Positions 55,487 to 63,563 of a DNA stretch of 64,000 nucleotides are shown piece after piece. The position numbers and the translations under genes were made by a program. This DNA comes from Acidobacteriota bacterium (GTDB lineage: Bacteria > Acidobacteriota > UBA890 > WLXD01). The notes beneath the pieces were generated by a model. The model had not been told where the DNA came from. It saw only the letters and a program-made list of their open reading frames with translations, and ran no database searches. The stretch lies in contig WLXD01000007.1 of the NCBI GenBank assembly GCA_012103255.1, positions 186,001 to 250,000 of the forward strand, in the 5' to 3' direction. Each line of letters opens with the position of its first letter. Position 1 is the first letter of the stretch.

Positions 55487-57922
55487 TGCTCCACGACTTC
55501 CGCCACGCGATCCGGGCGCTCCTGCGGGCGCCCGGCTTCGCCGCGGTGGTGGTGGCAACGCTGGCGCTGTCGATTGGCGCCACGACAACGATCTACAGCG
55601 TTGTCCGCGGGGTGCTTCTACAACCCCTGCCATTTGCCGATCCGGATCGCCTGGTCACGCTGTGGCAGCGCGCTCCGGGCGTGGGCGTCGACGAGGACTG
55701 GTTCTCGATTGCGCAGTACGCCGACATCCGAGACGACACGCCGGCGCTCGAACATGTGGCCATCACCTGGGGCCAAGAAGTCACCCTGACGGCTGACGGC
55801 ACCGACCCGGCCCGGGTAGGCGCTCTGCAAGTGTCGTCGTCGTTCTTCGACGTGATGGGTGTAGACCCGCGACTCGGGCGGCGGCTGCGGCCGGAGGACG
55901 ACGCGCCGGGTGCGGCCCAGAAAGCACTGCTCGGGCACGAGATCTTCGTTCAAAGGTTCGGAGCCGATCCCGCACTCGTCGGCAGCACGATCGCACTGGA
56001 TGGGCAGCTGGTGGAGATCGTCGGGGTGATGCCCCCGCTTGTGCTCGACGCCGATGTCATGCCGACCCTCGTAACCGTGCCCGTGTTCGACCTCTTCCTG
56101 TCCTTCCCGCTGCAGGTGGTACCCACTACGAGAGGGTCCGAGAACTACAACATCATCGGCAAGCTCGACGCGAGCGCGACGCTCGCCCAACTGGAAACCG
56201 AGCTACTCGCGATAGCAGACGGGTTTACACAAGACTCGCTTGCACTCGCGGCAGGCCTGACCGCGGGAGAGGACTTCTGGGTCGGCGTCGTGCCGCTGAT
56301 CGAGGAAGTGACGGGTGAGATCAATGCGCCCCTCGTGCTTCTGCTGGCCGCTACCTTCGTGCTCCTGTTGATCGCTTGCGCCAACGTGGCGAACCTGCTG
56401 CTCACCCGAGCCACGACAAAACAGCGTGAACTCAGCATTCGCGCATCGCTCGGCGCGCCTCGCCAACGGATGATCCGTCTTGCGATGCTCGGGAGCCTGC
56501 TGCTATCCGGAGCAGGTGGTGCCATCGGCGTCATGATCGCGATCACGGCTGTTGCCGCGCTGCATGCCGTGGCGCCCAGCGATCTACCTCGACTGTCGGA
56601 GATCGGTGTGGATCCGGGAGTACTGCTCTTCGCCGCCGGACTCTGCATCCTCTCCAGCGTCGTGTTCGGCGTCGGCCCCGCCATTCGCACCGCCACCGCC
56701 GATCCCGGTGAGGTGCTGCGCGAAGGCAGCGCTGCCGCGCGCGCGCGCTCGCTCTGGCGCAACGGGGCCTCCAGCGCCCTGGTCGTGCTACAGGTCGCCC
56801 TTTCCATGTTGCTGGTGGTCGGGGCGGGATTGCTGGTACGCACGTTCTGGCAACTGCAGACGGTAGACCCCGGCTTCGACGCCGACCGCGCCCTATCTTT
56901 CCGCGTCGCTCTTGCCGGCGACAGATACGGCGACCCGGCCGCCCGGTACGACTTCTACGATCAACTGTTCGAACGCACCCGGGGCGACCACGGCTGGTGG
57001 GGCCTCGCTGCTGCCGCTGACGCGCGGCCTCGCTTGGACCGACTTCGTCGTTGAAGGCTTCAACAACGACAACCCGGACGATCGCATCGTGGCCGACGTG
57101 ATCACAGTGACGCCTGGTTTCTTCGCGGCGATGCGGACGGACATCGTGCACGGGCGTTCCTTCGAAGCCCTCGACTCGAACGAGCCCCTGGTTGTGATCG
57201 TGAACCAGCAGTTCGCGGACCGTTTCTGGGGTGCGGACCAGGCCGTTGGCAAGTGGATAGCGACCAATCCAGAGCGCCCGATGACGGTGATTGGCGTGTC
57301 GGAGACAGTGCGGCACTACGGCCCGGCCGCCGAGACGAGACCGGCCGTTTTCTACCCGTACCAGGGCCGTCCGCATCGTGCGCTATTTGGCGTCGTCGGA
57401 GTCGCTGAGGGTGCTGATCCGATGGCACTGGCCGATTCGGTGCGTCGGACTGTGCGCGAACTCGACTCGCAGGTTGCCGTGTCGAACATCGACTCGATGC
57501 GCGGCCGATTCCGCGACTCGCTCGCTCAGCAGCAGGTGATCATGTGGCTGCTCAACTTCTTCGGGGTCACCGCGATCACGCTGGCCACAGTGGGGCTCTT
57601 CGGCGTCCTGTCGTTCGCTGTCGCCAACCAGACGCGAGAAGTCGGCATCCGCAAGGCCCTCGGCGCGCAACGCCGACACCTGTACCAATTGGTGCTGCGC
57701 GGCGCCGCGGTGGTCACGCTAGCGGGCCTGATCCTGGGAACTGGTGCTGCACTCGCCACCGCCCGATCCATTCAAAGCGCGGTGTTCGGCGCCGCCCAAG
57801 TTGATGCCCTCGCAATTCTCGTAGCCGCGAGTCTGGTGCTTGTCACTGCGGCCGGTGCCAGTTTCATACCCGCACGCCGAGCAACGCGCATCGACCCGAT
57901 GGTGGCGCTCAAGCAAGACTGA
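55486..57922 (+). CDS. Duplicated MacB/FtsX permease without prefix, frameshift near 56975
   Basis: Permease of about 812 residues once repaired. It begins HDFRHAIRALLRAPGFAAVV just before the first helix, with no prefix domain and no PadR gene. First half: LALSIGATTTIYSVVRGVLL, LIACANVANLLLTRATT, LSIRASLGAPRQRMIRL. After DRYGDPAARYDFYDQLFERT the frame shifts (best near 56970-56980). A missing GC after CGC or one extra base would restore APGATTAGGASLLPL. The second half has IVNQQFADRFWGADQAVGK and ends VGIRKALGAQRRHL and RIDPMVALKQD. It shares the TAATG overlap with the tricorn-type gene, so the two are likely co-translated. Confidence 0.87.
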
Positions 57923-57930
57923 CTCGCCGC

Positions 57931-58905
57931 CTACTGCGGCAACGTCACCTTGCGAATCACAAGCCGCGCCCGCGCGAGCCGTCCCCAGATGCCATCGATG
58001 TTGTTCATGTAGAGCACGCCGCGATTCGCCGCGATGCCATTAGGCGCGCCCAAGCTTGCCTCTGCCAGGGGACCATCAACGAGGCCGTACTGATAGTTGC
58101 CCGTGATCATCTCGACGCTTCCATCATCGCGACCGACGCGCCACAACGAGTGGCTCTTGATCTTTGTCACGTAGAAATTGCCGTTGACGAACACGAGGTG
58201 GGCGTTGCCTCGCACGTTGCGATCAAGGGCCGACTGCGGCCAGCCGCCGGCAGGCTCGATGGTGGTGTGGATCGACGCATTCCCTTCGGCGTCGACCTTC
58301 ACCAGATGGTCGTTCTGGAAGTTGACCATGTAGAGGTCGCCCTGATCGTCAAAGATGATCCCGTTGGGGCAGTTATATAGCTCCGACCGAGAGAACGTGC
58401 TGGCTGTGCCGTCGCGCTCAACCCGCACCACGCTGCCGTCGTTGCAATTGGCAACAAACATCACGCCCTCGGCATCAACCGCAATCGCCACCGGGCCGTT
58501 CAGGCCCTCGTTGGTAACGAGCGACTTGTCTCCGCTCCGAGTGACTCTGTAGATCGAGTTCGTAAAGAACTCAGACTGCAGGACGTCGCCATTGATGTCG
58601 ATGGCATTGCCGGAGGCACCGTAGAAGCCGTCTGCGAGCACCTCCCCTTCGCCGTCCGGATAGATCCGCCACAGCGTGTCGCCGAACGCAGTCGTGTAGA
58701 TGTAGCCAAGAGCATCCACGGTGATGCCGCCGAGGCGGCCCCACGAAGTGAGTTCGATATCTACCGGGAGAGTCGACACGGCGGGCTCGGCCGGCGTGCC
58801 CGTCTGCTGTGCCAGCGCGACTGGGGCGCTGGCGAACATCAGGCATGCCACGAAGACCGCGATGCCCCGAGATGAGTAACGGCCAACTGTCGGATGGGTG
58901 TGCAT
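57931..58905 (-). CDS. Exported NHL/SMP-30-like beta-propeller protein
   Basis: Exported protein of 324 residues with GGAG six bases before the ATG and a signal peptide (AVFVACLMFASAPVALAQ). NHL-like blades follow: LGGITVDALGYIYTTAFGDT, NAIDINGDVLQSEFFTNSIY, VAIAVDAEGVMFVANCNDGS, NGIIFDDQGDLYMVNFQNDH and APNGIAANRGVLYMNNIDG. The layout resembles gluconolactonase/SMP-30-type propellers, but the metal-binding residues of that family were not identified. It converges with the permease gene (8 bases apart) and its promoter region contains an A/T-rich inverted repeat. Confidence 0.85.
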   Translation of the reverse strand: MHTHPTVGRYSSRGIAVFVACLMFASAPVALAQQTGTPAEPAVSTLPVDIELTSWGRLGGITVDALGYIYTTAFGDTLWRIYPDGEGEVLADGFYGASGNAIDINGDVLQSEFFTNSIYRVTRSGDKSLVTNEGLNGPVAIAVDAEGVMFVANCNDGSVVRVERDGTASTFSRSELYNCPNGIIFDDQGDLYMVNFQNDHLVKVDAEGNASIHTTIEPAGGWPQSALDRNVRGNAHLVFVNGNFYVTKIKSHSLWRVGRDDGSVEMITGNYQYGLVDGPLAEASLGAPNGIAANRGVLYMNNIDGIWGRLARARLVIRKVTLPQ

Positions 58906-58948
58906 TTCGACTCCGGTGTATGCCCCAGTAGCAAAAGGGGAAGGATCC

Positions 58949-58975
58949 TATTTTTATATCACCTTGATAAAAATA
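58949..58975. promoter_or_regulatory. A/T-rich inverted repeat upstream of the NHL-like gene
   Basis: TATTTTTAT and ATAAAAATA form a perfect nine-base inverted repeat with a nine-base spacer, the most A/T-rich stretch in the window. It lies in the 159-base gap between the propeller gene and the PDZ gene, 44-70 bases upstream of the former's start. It may hold the promoter or a regulator site; the stem is too weak for a typical terminator. Confidence 0.4.
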
Positions 58976-59064
58976 AATCCGGGACATATTCACCGAACTG
59001 CGGGGCTCCTCTCGTAGGCAACGGACTCGTCCTCCCCGACGCCTGACCGGGCGCGCGCTCCTTG

Positions 59065-59493
59065 TCAGAAAGTGACGTCGAAGCGGCGGCCCTCACGTTT
59101 GAATACGACGGTCTTCAGATCGCGGTCGGTCAACTTGCTGATCAGCTTCTCGCCACCGCCGTAGCTCGCTACGGTCGCGCCATTGATTTCGACAATGCGA
59201 TCGCCGGCCTGGAGGCCGAGTTCGGCGGCTCTTGATCCGAGACTCACGCGTCGCACCTCTAGCGTTCCGTCGCGCACCGGCAGTTCATCCGCGCTACGGA
59301 AGGGACCGCCGAACCACAGCCCGTGCGGCGACGGAGAAAGCGAGACGCTTGGACTGGGACTCGGCGATGGCGACGGGCTGGGCGACGGCGACGGGCTCGG
59401 CGAAGGGTCGGGCGACCCGGCACAAGCGGACACCGCGACCACTGTGAAAGACAATCCGATCGCCAACACTCCGCGCTTCGCAAGTAGCCGCAT
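59065..59493 (-). CDS. Small lipoprotein with Ser-Pro linker and PDZ domain
   Basis: Lipoprotein of 142 residues starting at an ATG (59493) with GTGAGG upstream; a longer frame to 59565 looks untranslated. The signal ends in a lipobox (VSACAG), followed by about 30 residues alternating Ser and Pro and then a PDZ-like domain (LEVRRVSLGSRAAELGLQAGDRIVEINGATV) cut here to its key part: GLQAGDRIVEINGATV. The linker should hold the PDZ domain away from the membrane. Single-PDZ lipoproteins of this size have no enzyme part, so it is likely an adaptor. Confidence 0.82.
   Translation of the reverse strand: MRLLAKRGVLAIGLSFTVVAVSACAGSPDPSPSPSPSPSPSPSPSPSPSVSLSPSPHGLWFGGPFRSADELPVRDGTLEVRRVSLGSRAAELGLQAGDRIVEINGATVASYGGGEKLISKLTDRDLKTVVFKREGRRFDVTF
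59326..59415 (-). repeat. Ser-Pro repeat coding segment
   Basis: About 30 codons mostly alternate Ser and Pro. The codons vary (TCG, AGC, AGT with CCG, CCC, CCA), so this is selection for the peptide, not a simple nucleotide microsatellite. Confidence 0.7.
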
Positions 59494-59597
59494 GCCCGAT
59501 ACCTCACTGAGAATTCGCCAGGGACGTGTCCGGAATGAACCGGCTCTCTTTCGTTCCTTAGACAATCTAAATGAAGAAAGGGTTGGAAAACAGAGTG

Positions 59598-62237
59598 CTA
59601 GTCGTCGCGGAGCGATTGCATCGGATCGGCAGTCGCTGCCCGCCGCATCGGAGCCGCCACGGCGGCCGTGGCGGCCACGAGCACCAGCGGAACCACCAGC
59701 GAGAGCAGCTCGGCCACTGAGGGCTGGGCTCCGGCCAGATAGCCGCCGAGAGCACGCGCACCGAGAGCAGCTGCGACCGAGCCGACAATGACGCCGCCCG
59801 CCACGGGACCCAACCCCTGCCGGAGGACCAACCGTCGGATTCTCCCGGGGCTGGCTCCGAGCGTGAGACGCAGGCCCATCTCTCGATTACGGCGTGCGAC
59901 ACCATATCCCACCACGCCGTAGATGCCGATCGCGCCGAGCATCAAAGCAACTCCCCCGAAAGTCGCGAGGAGAACGAGCAAGTACCGCTGGGCGTGAATC
60001 GATGCCGCCGCAACGGTTTCGAGCGTCCGAATATCGGCAACTGGCTGTTGAGGGTCGACCTCGGCAACCGCGCGCCGAATGGCCGGCGCCAGCGCCAGGG
60101 GGTCGGGCGTGTTGGTCTCGATCACGAACTCGAAGTGGGCCCACGCGAACGTCACTTGCGCCTGCGACTGGTAGACATGCGGCCTTGGCTGCTGGTCGAG
60201 GCCCAGATGAACGGTGTCCCCGACCACGCCGATGATCTGCCAGCGCATGGCCGCGTTCGCGAGGAATTGCCCCACAGCAGGCCGATCCCCGAAGAGTTCG
60301 CGCGCCAGCGTCTCGTTGATAATCAACGAATTCGGGTTGGCCGTGGCGACGTCCGCCGCCGAGTAGGTGCGCCCTTCCACAATCGGGATTCCGGCGGCTT
60401 GGAAATAGCCTGGGGTGATTCCATCCCATCCGGTCGTGAGTTCCGTCTCGCGCGGGGGTTCACCCTCGACGGGCGGCACGGTCACCGTGATGGCCCGGCC
60501 GGAGAGCGGCAGCGTCCACGCGCCGCCAACACCTGCAACGCCCGGAACGCGGCGAAGTCGCCCTTCGAGGTCACCAACGAAAGCGCCGATGGCAGCCGGC
60601 GTGTCGTAGCGATTGGACGGCAGAACCACCTTGGCGGCAAGTCGTGACTGCTGCTGGAAGCCGGTCTCGGCGGTCGACAGTTCGACGTAGCGTTGGAGCA
60701 TCGCGCCCGCCGCGAAGACCAGCACCACCACGAGCGCCGACTCCGCGGCGACGAGGAGATTCAGCGTACCTTCGCCGCGGCCCACGGTGCCGCGAGCGCC
60801 GCTGCCCGCCACCGCCGCCGTGGCGCCGGCGCGGCCGCCACGCAGCGCCGGGAGGGTGCCGAACAGCAGCATGGCCACCAAGGCGACCGCCCCCGTGAAC
60901 AACCCCGCGCGCAGATCCATCTGAATCTCGGCAACACGAGGCAGGTCCGCGGGTGCGGACCACAGCATGGCTCGCAGCAGCCCCTGACCAACCAGCACAG
61001 CCGCAATTACGCCGGCGCCTGCGAGCGCCAGGTGCTCGGCGAGAAGTTGCCGCGTCAGTCGAGCACGACCGGCACCCAGCGCAGCGCGCAGGGCGAGCTC
61101 GTCCGCACGTTGGGTGTTGCGGGCAAGCAGGAGATTCGCGACGTTGGCACACGCGATGAGGAGCACGAGCACGACCGCGGTCAGTAACGTGAGCAGCGCC
61201 GGACGGACCTCGGTGACTACTTCCTCATGCAGTAGGATCGGACTGAACCCGTCGGCGGCGAACGGCCGTGGCGCGGCTTCATTCGCGAGCGCGCTCAGTG
61301 TCTTCAGTTCGTCGCGCGCCTGAGCGATCGTCACGCCAGGAGCCAACCGGGCGATCACGTGCTCGCCCCAGAGGTTCAAGGTTGTCAGGTCGTATTCGCT
61401 ATAGACCCGCGGCAACCACATCTCGACATCGGCCGGGAAGTCGAGACGGAAGGAAGCAGGCATCACGCCGACTATCACGGTGGGGCGACCGTTGATCGTG
61501 ACCGTCCGCCCGACAGCCCCAGGATCAGCCGCGAAACGACTCTGCCAATAGGCGTACGAGAGTACGGCCAGATCGGTCTCGCCGGCCGCCTCGTCCGCCG
61601 GAACGAACGCACGCCCGCGCGCGGCGGCCACGCCCAGGACATCGAAGAAATCTGTGGTGACCAGTGCAGCGATGACCTGTTCGGGCTCCTGAGTCTCCAC
61701 CAGCGAGACGCGCTGGGGAGCCTGGATGCCAGCAAAGCCGCTGAAAGCGTCGGCGTATTCGCGGTAGTAGTCGACGTCGAACGCAGTCATCTTGCCCCGG
61801 TCGGTGCGGTCGGCCCGGACCTGCCAAGGCACGACCAGTTGCTCGGGGTTCGCGAAGGGCAACGGCCGAAGGAGCAGGGCGTCCAGAACGCTGAACACGG
61901 CGGCGTTGCCGCCCACGCCGAGACCGAGGGCCAGCAGCGCTACGGCGGTCAGCGTGGGTTGCGAGCGCAAGCCGCGCAGGCCGAATCGGACGTCACCAAA
62001 GAACTCCACGAGCCAGCGCACACCGCGTTCGTCACGATGCATGTCCTTGACGCGCGCCACGCCGCCGAACGCACGTTCCGCGATTCGCCGCGCCTCGTCG
62101 TGGCTCCTGCCAGCGGCGCGATGCCGCGCGATTTCGCGCTCGAGATGGAACCGGATCTCCTCGTCCAGCTCTCGTTCGACAACCGACCGCCGGAAGAAGT
62201 TGCGAGCACGATCAGCCAGTCCACGCAGGAATCCCAT
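59598..62237 (-). CDS. ADOP-type duplicated permease with type B prefix
   Basis: Membrane protein of 879 residues from an ATG at 62237, separated from the PadR stop by one base (TGACATG). The type B prefix (about 15-75) reads VERELDEEIRFHLEREIARH and RSHDEARRIAERAFGG. Both permease halves follow: AVALLALGLGVGGNAAVFSV, core with INGRPTVIVGVMPASF, LIACANVANLLLARNTQR, LALRAALGAGRARLTRQ; second core with VEGRTYSAADVATANPN and IIGVVGDTVHLG; last block REMGLRLTLGASPGRIRR, ending ATADPMQSLRDD. The open frame beyond 62237 is a shadow of the PadR gene. Confidence 0.92.
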   Translation of the reverse strand: MGFLRGLADRARNFFRRSVVERELDEEIRFHLEREIARHRAAGRSHDEARRIAERAFGGVARVKDMHRDERGVRWLVEFFGDVRFGLRGLRSQPTLTAVALLALGLGVGGNAAVFSVLDALLLRPLPFANPEQLVVPWQVRADRTDRGKMTAFDVDYYREYADAFSGFAGIQAPQRVSLVETQEPEQVIAALVTTDFFDVLGVAAARGRAFVPADEAAGETDLAVLSYAYWQSRFAADPGAVGRTVTINGRPTVIVGVMPASFRLDFPADVEMWLPRVYSEYDLTTLNLWGEHVIARLAPGVTIAQARDELKTLSALANEAAPRPFAADGFSPILLHEEVVTEVRPALLTLLTAVVLVLLIACANVANLLLARNTQRADELALRAALGAGRARLTRQLLAEHLALAGAGVIAAVLVGQGLLRAMLWSAPADLPRVAEIQMDLRAGLFTGAVALVAMLLFGTLPALRGGRAGATAAVAGSGARGTVGRGEGTLNLLVAAESALVVVLVFAAGAMLQRYVELSTAETGFQQQSRLAAKVVLPSNRYDTPAAIGAFVGDLEGRLRRVPGVAGVGGAWTLPLSGRAITVTVPPVEGEPPRETELTTGWDGITPGYFQAAGIPIVEGRTYSAADVATANPNSLIINETLARELFGDRPAVGQFLANAAMRWQIIGVVGDTVHLGLDQQPRPHVYQSQAQVTFAWAHFEFVIETNTPDPLALAPAIRRAVAEVDPQQPVADIRTLETVAAASIHAQRYLLVLLATFGGVALMLGAIGIYGVVGYGVARRNREMGLRLTLGASPGRIRRLVLRQGLGPVAGGVIVGSVAAALGARALGGYLAGAQPSVAELLSLVVPLVLVAATAAVAAPMRRAATADPMQSLRDD

Positions 62238-62238
62238 G

Positions 62239-62571
62239 TCACTCGCCCTCCGGAACGGGCTCGAGCACCTTCTCGACAGCGCCAACCGAGCGACGCCATC
62301 GCGCAATCTCGTCGTCGAGCGCTCGCCGACCGGCGCCGGTGAGTTCGTAGTATCGCGCCCGTCGCCCGAGCTCACTCGTTTGCCATGCGGCCTTCACCAG
62401 TCCGCGCAGCTTCAGTCGCTGGAGCGCTGGGTACACGGACCCTTGGCCGATGTCGAACACGCCGTCGGTGGTGTCACGCAGCCGTTCGCAGATGCGCCAG
62501 CCGTGCATGGATCCGGAAGCCAGCGTGCGGAGCACCAGCATGTCGAGGGTGCCGCGAAGCAAGTCGCTCAT
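62239..62571 (-). CDS. PadR family transcriptional regulator (type B)
   Basis: Winged-helix regulator of 110 residues from the ATG at 62571: LLRGTLDMLVLRTLASGSMH, then GQGSVYPALQRLKLRGLVKA and GRRARYYELTGAGRRALDDE. The open frame extends to 62646 but that stretch carries the operator-like repeats, so the shorter start is better. It is the second type B PadR here and precedes the second type B-prefixed permease. Its promoter region has two copies of TGTCGA-N3-TCGACA-like sites. Confidence 0.94.
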   Translation of the reverse strand: MSDLLRGTLDMLVLRTLASGSMHGWRICERLRDTTDGVFDIGQGSVYPALQRLKLRGLVKAAWQTSELGRRARYYELTGAGRRALDDEIARWRRSVGAVEKVLEPVPEGE

Positions 62572-62599
62572 GTGAATCGGTGTGCCGGGGATGGCTTGA

Positions 62600-62645
62600 T
62601 GTCGAACGTCGACACTAAGCCACATCTTGTTGTCGAATGTCAACA
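62600..62645. promoter_or_regulatory. Two palindromic sites before PadR gene at 62571 (candidate operators)
   Basis: TGTCGA-ACG-TCGACA at 62600-62614 is perfect; TGTCGA-ATG-TCAACA at 62631-62645 differs at two positions. Their centres are 31 bases apart, three helical turns. The second also sits inside TTGTTG-N8-CAACAA. The first lies 29 bases upstream of the start. They lie between the PadR gene and DoxX gene, which read the same way, DoxX being upstream. Confidence 0.65.
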
Positions 62646-62658
62646 ACAGGACGTCGAC

Positions 62659-63129
62659 TCACCCCATCGAGGAACTCTGGCGACCGGGCAATCGCACGAC
62701 CAGGTGGCGGTAGGGACGGGCGAGGCACAAGGGCAGCATGAGCGCGGCGAGCGCGAAATTGCCGCTCGGTGGGAGGATGGTGCCGCCGAAGGCTAGGCCG
62801 TAGTTCACGGCCAAAAAGACACCGGCGGCGGCCCCGAGGCGCGGGGGCAGACCGGTGACTAACGCGACACCCACCGCCAACTCCCCTACCCCAACCAGGC
62901 CGGTGAAGAGCGTCGGCCACTCGAGAACCACCCCGCGTAGGAACGCCTCGTAGCCGAAGGTCGCGGTTGCCTCCTCGAGCGCACCTTCCAGGGCGTCGCG
63001 GAGATAACCCACTGAGTCGTCGCGCCGGAACCACATCGAACCCGACAGAGTGAACATGACGCCGAACAAGAATCGCTGCAAAGTGAGCACTGCGGTTGCC
63101 GAGCTATCGACCCATCCAGGAATCTTCAT
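62659..63129 (-). CDS. DoxX-like membrane protein
   Basis: Membrane protein of 156 residues with four helices: TLQRFLFGVMFTLSGSMWF, LFTGLVGVGELAVGVALVTG, AAAGVFLAVNYGLAFGG and FALAALMLPLCLARPYRH. The pattern fits the DoxX family (quinone/thiosulfate-related or redox-protective membrane proteins). It has no ribosome site; candidate regulator sites lie only three bases upstream of the start, so the seventh PadR, encoded divergently, probably controls it. Confidence 0.88.
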   Translation of the reverse strand: MKIPGWVDSSATAVLTLQRFLFGVMFTLSGSMWFRRDDSVGYLRDALEGALEEATATFGYEAFLRGVVLEWPTLFTGLVGVGELAVGVALVTGLPPRLGAAAGVFLAVNYGLAFGGTILPPSGNFALAALMLPLCLARPYRHLVVRLPGRQSSSMG

Positions 63130-63131
63130 GT

Positions 63132-63158
63132 ATTAAGCTTACATACTGTAAGCTTACA
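63132..63158. promoter_or_regulatory. Repeat pair between DoxX and PadR genes (candidate operators)
   Basis: The perfect palindrome TGTAAGCTTACA (63147-63158) is preceded by the related ATTAAGCTTACA (63132-63143), 15 bases away. They lie 3 bases from the DoxX start and about 90 bases before the PadR start, well placed to control both. Confidence 0.6.
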
Positions 63159-63245
63159 TTGATACAGCTGAGACAGCGTGACACGACAGGTTGCATAAGC
63201 CCGCTCAACAGGGAACGCGGGCGAATCTCCAAAACGCGAGTCAGA

Positions 63246-63563
63246 ATGTCACAGCCACTACCCCATTTGCAATTCGCCGTACTCGGCATTCTCGGGGGCG
63301 ACCGCCTATCGGGTCGCGACGTTCGGGAACGTCTTGGCGATCTCGGCGTCGCCCGCGGCCTTACCGCCTTTTACCGGCTGATGTCGCGCCTCGAAGAGTC
63401 AGGCATGGTCAAGGGCCGTTACGAGCAGGAAGTAATCGACGGACAGATCGTCCGGGAACGCGTCTACAACGCCACCGCCGCTGGACGCCGTGCACGTGAT
63501 GCCACCGCGAACTTCCATCAGCGCGTGGTGGCGCAATACTCCACCGCGAAACTCCTTGGCTGA
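63246..63563 (+). CDS. PadR-like transcriptional regulator
   Basis: Winged-helix protein of 105 residues: PHLQFAVLGILGGDRLSGRD, RGLTAFYRLMSRLEESGMVK and a wing with IVRERVYNATAAGRRARD. It is more divergent from the other PadRs here but keeps the fold. I start at the ATG at 63246; the frame runs further upstream through the operator region. It overlaps by eight bases the gene of a small prefix-domain membrane protein instead of a permease, and diverges from DoxX. Confidence 0.85.
   Translation: MSQPLPHLQFAVLGILGGDRLSGRDVRERLGDLGVARGLTAFYRLMSRLEESGMVKGRYEQEVIDGQIVRERVYNATAAGRRARDATANFHQRVVAQYSTAKLLG

Noticed and set aside
59326-59415. Repeats resembling a small CRISPR or microsatellite
   Set aside because: They are Ser-Pro codons within the PDZ lipoprotein, without spacers and with mixed codons.
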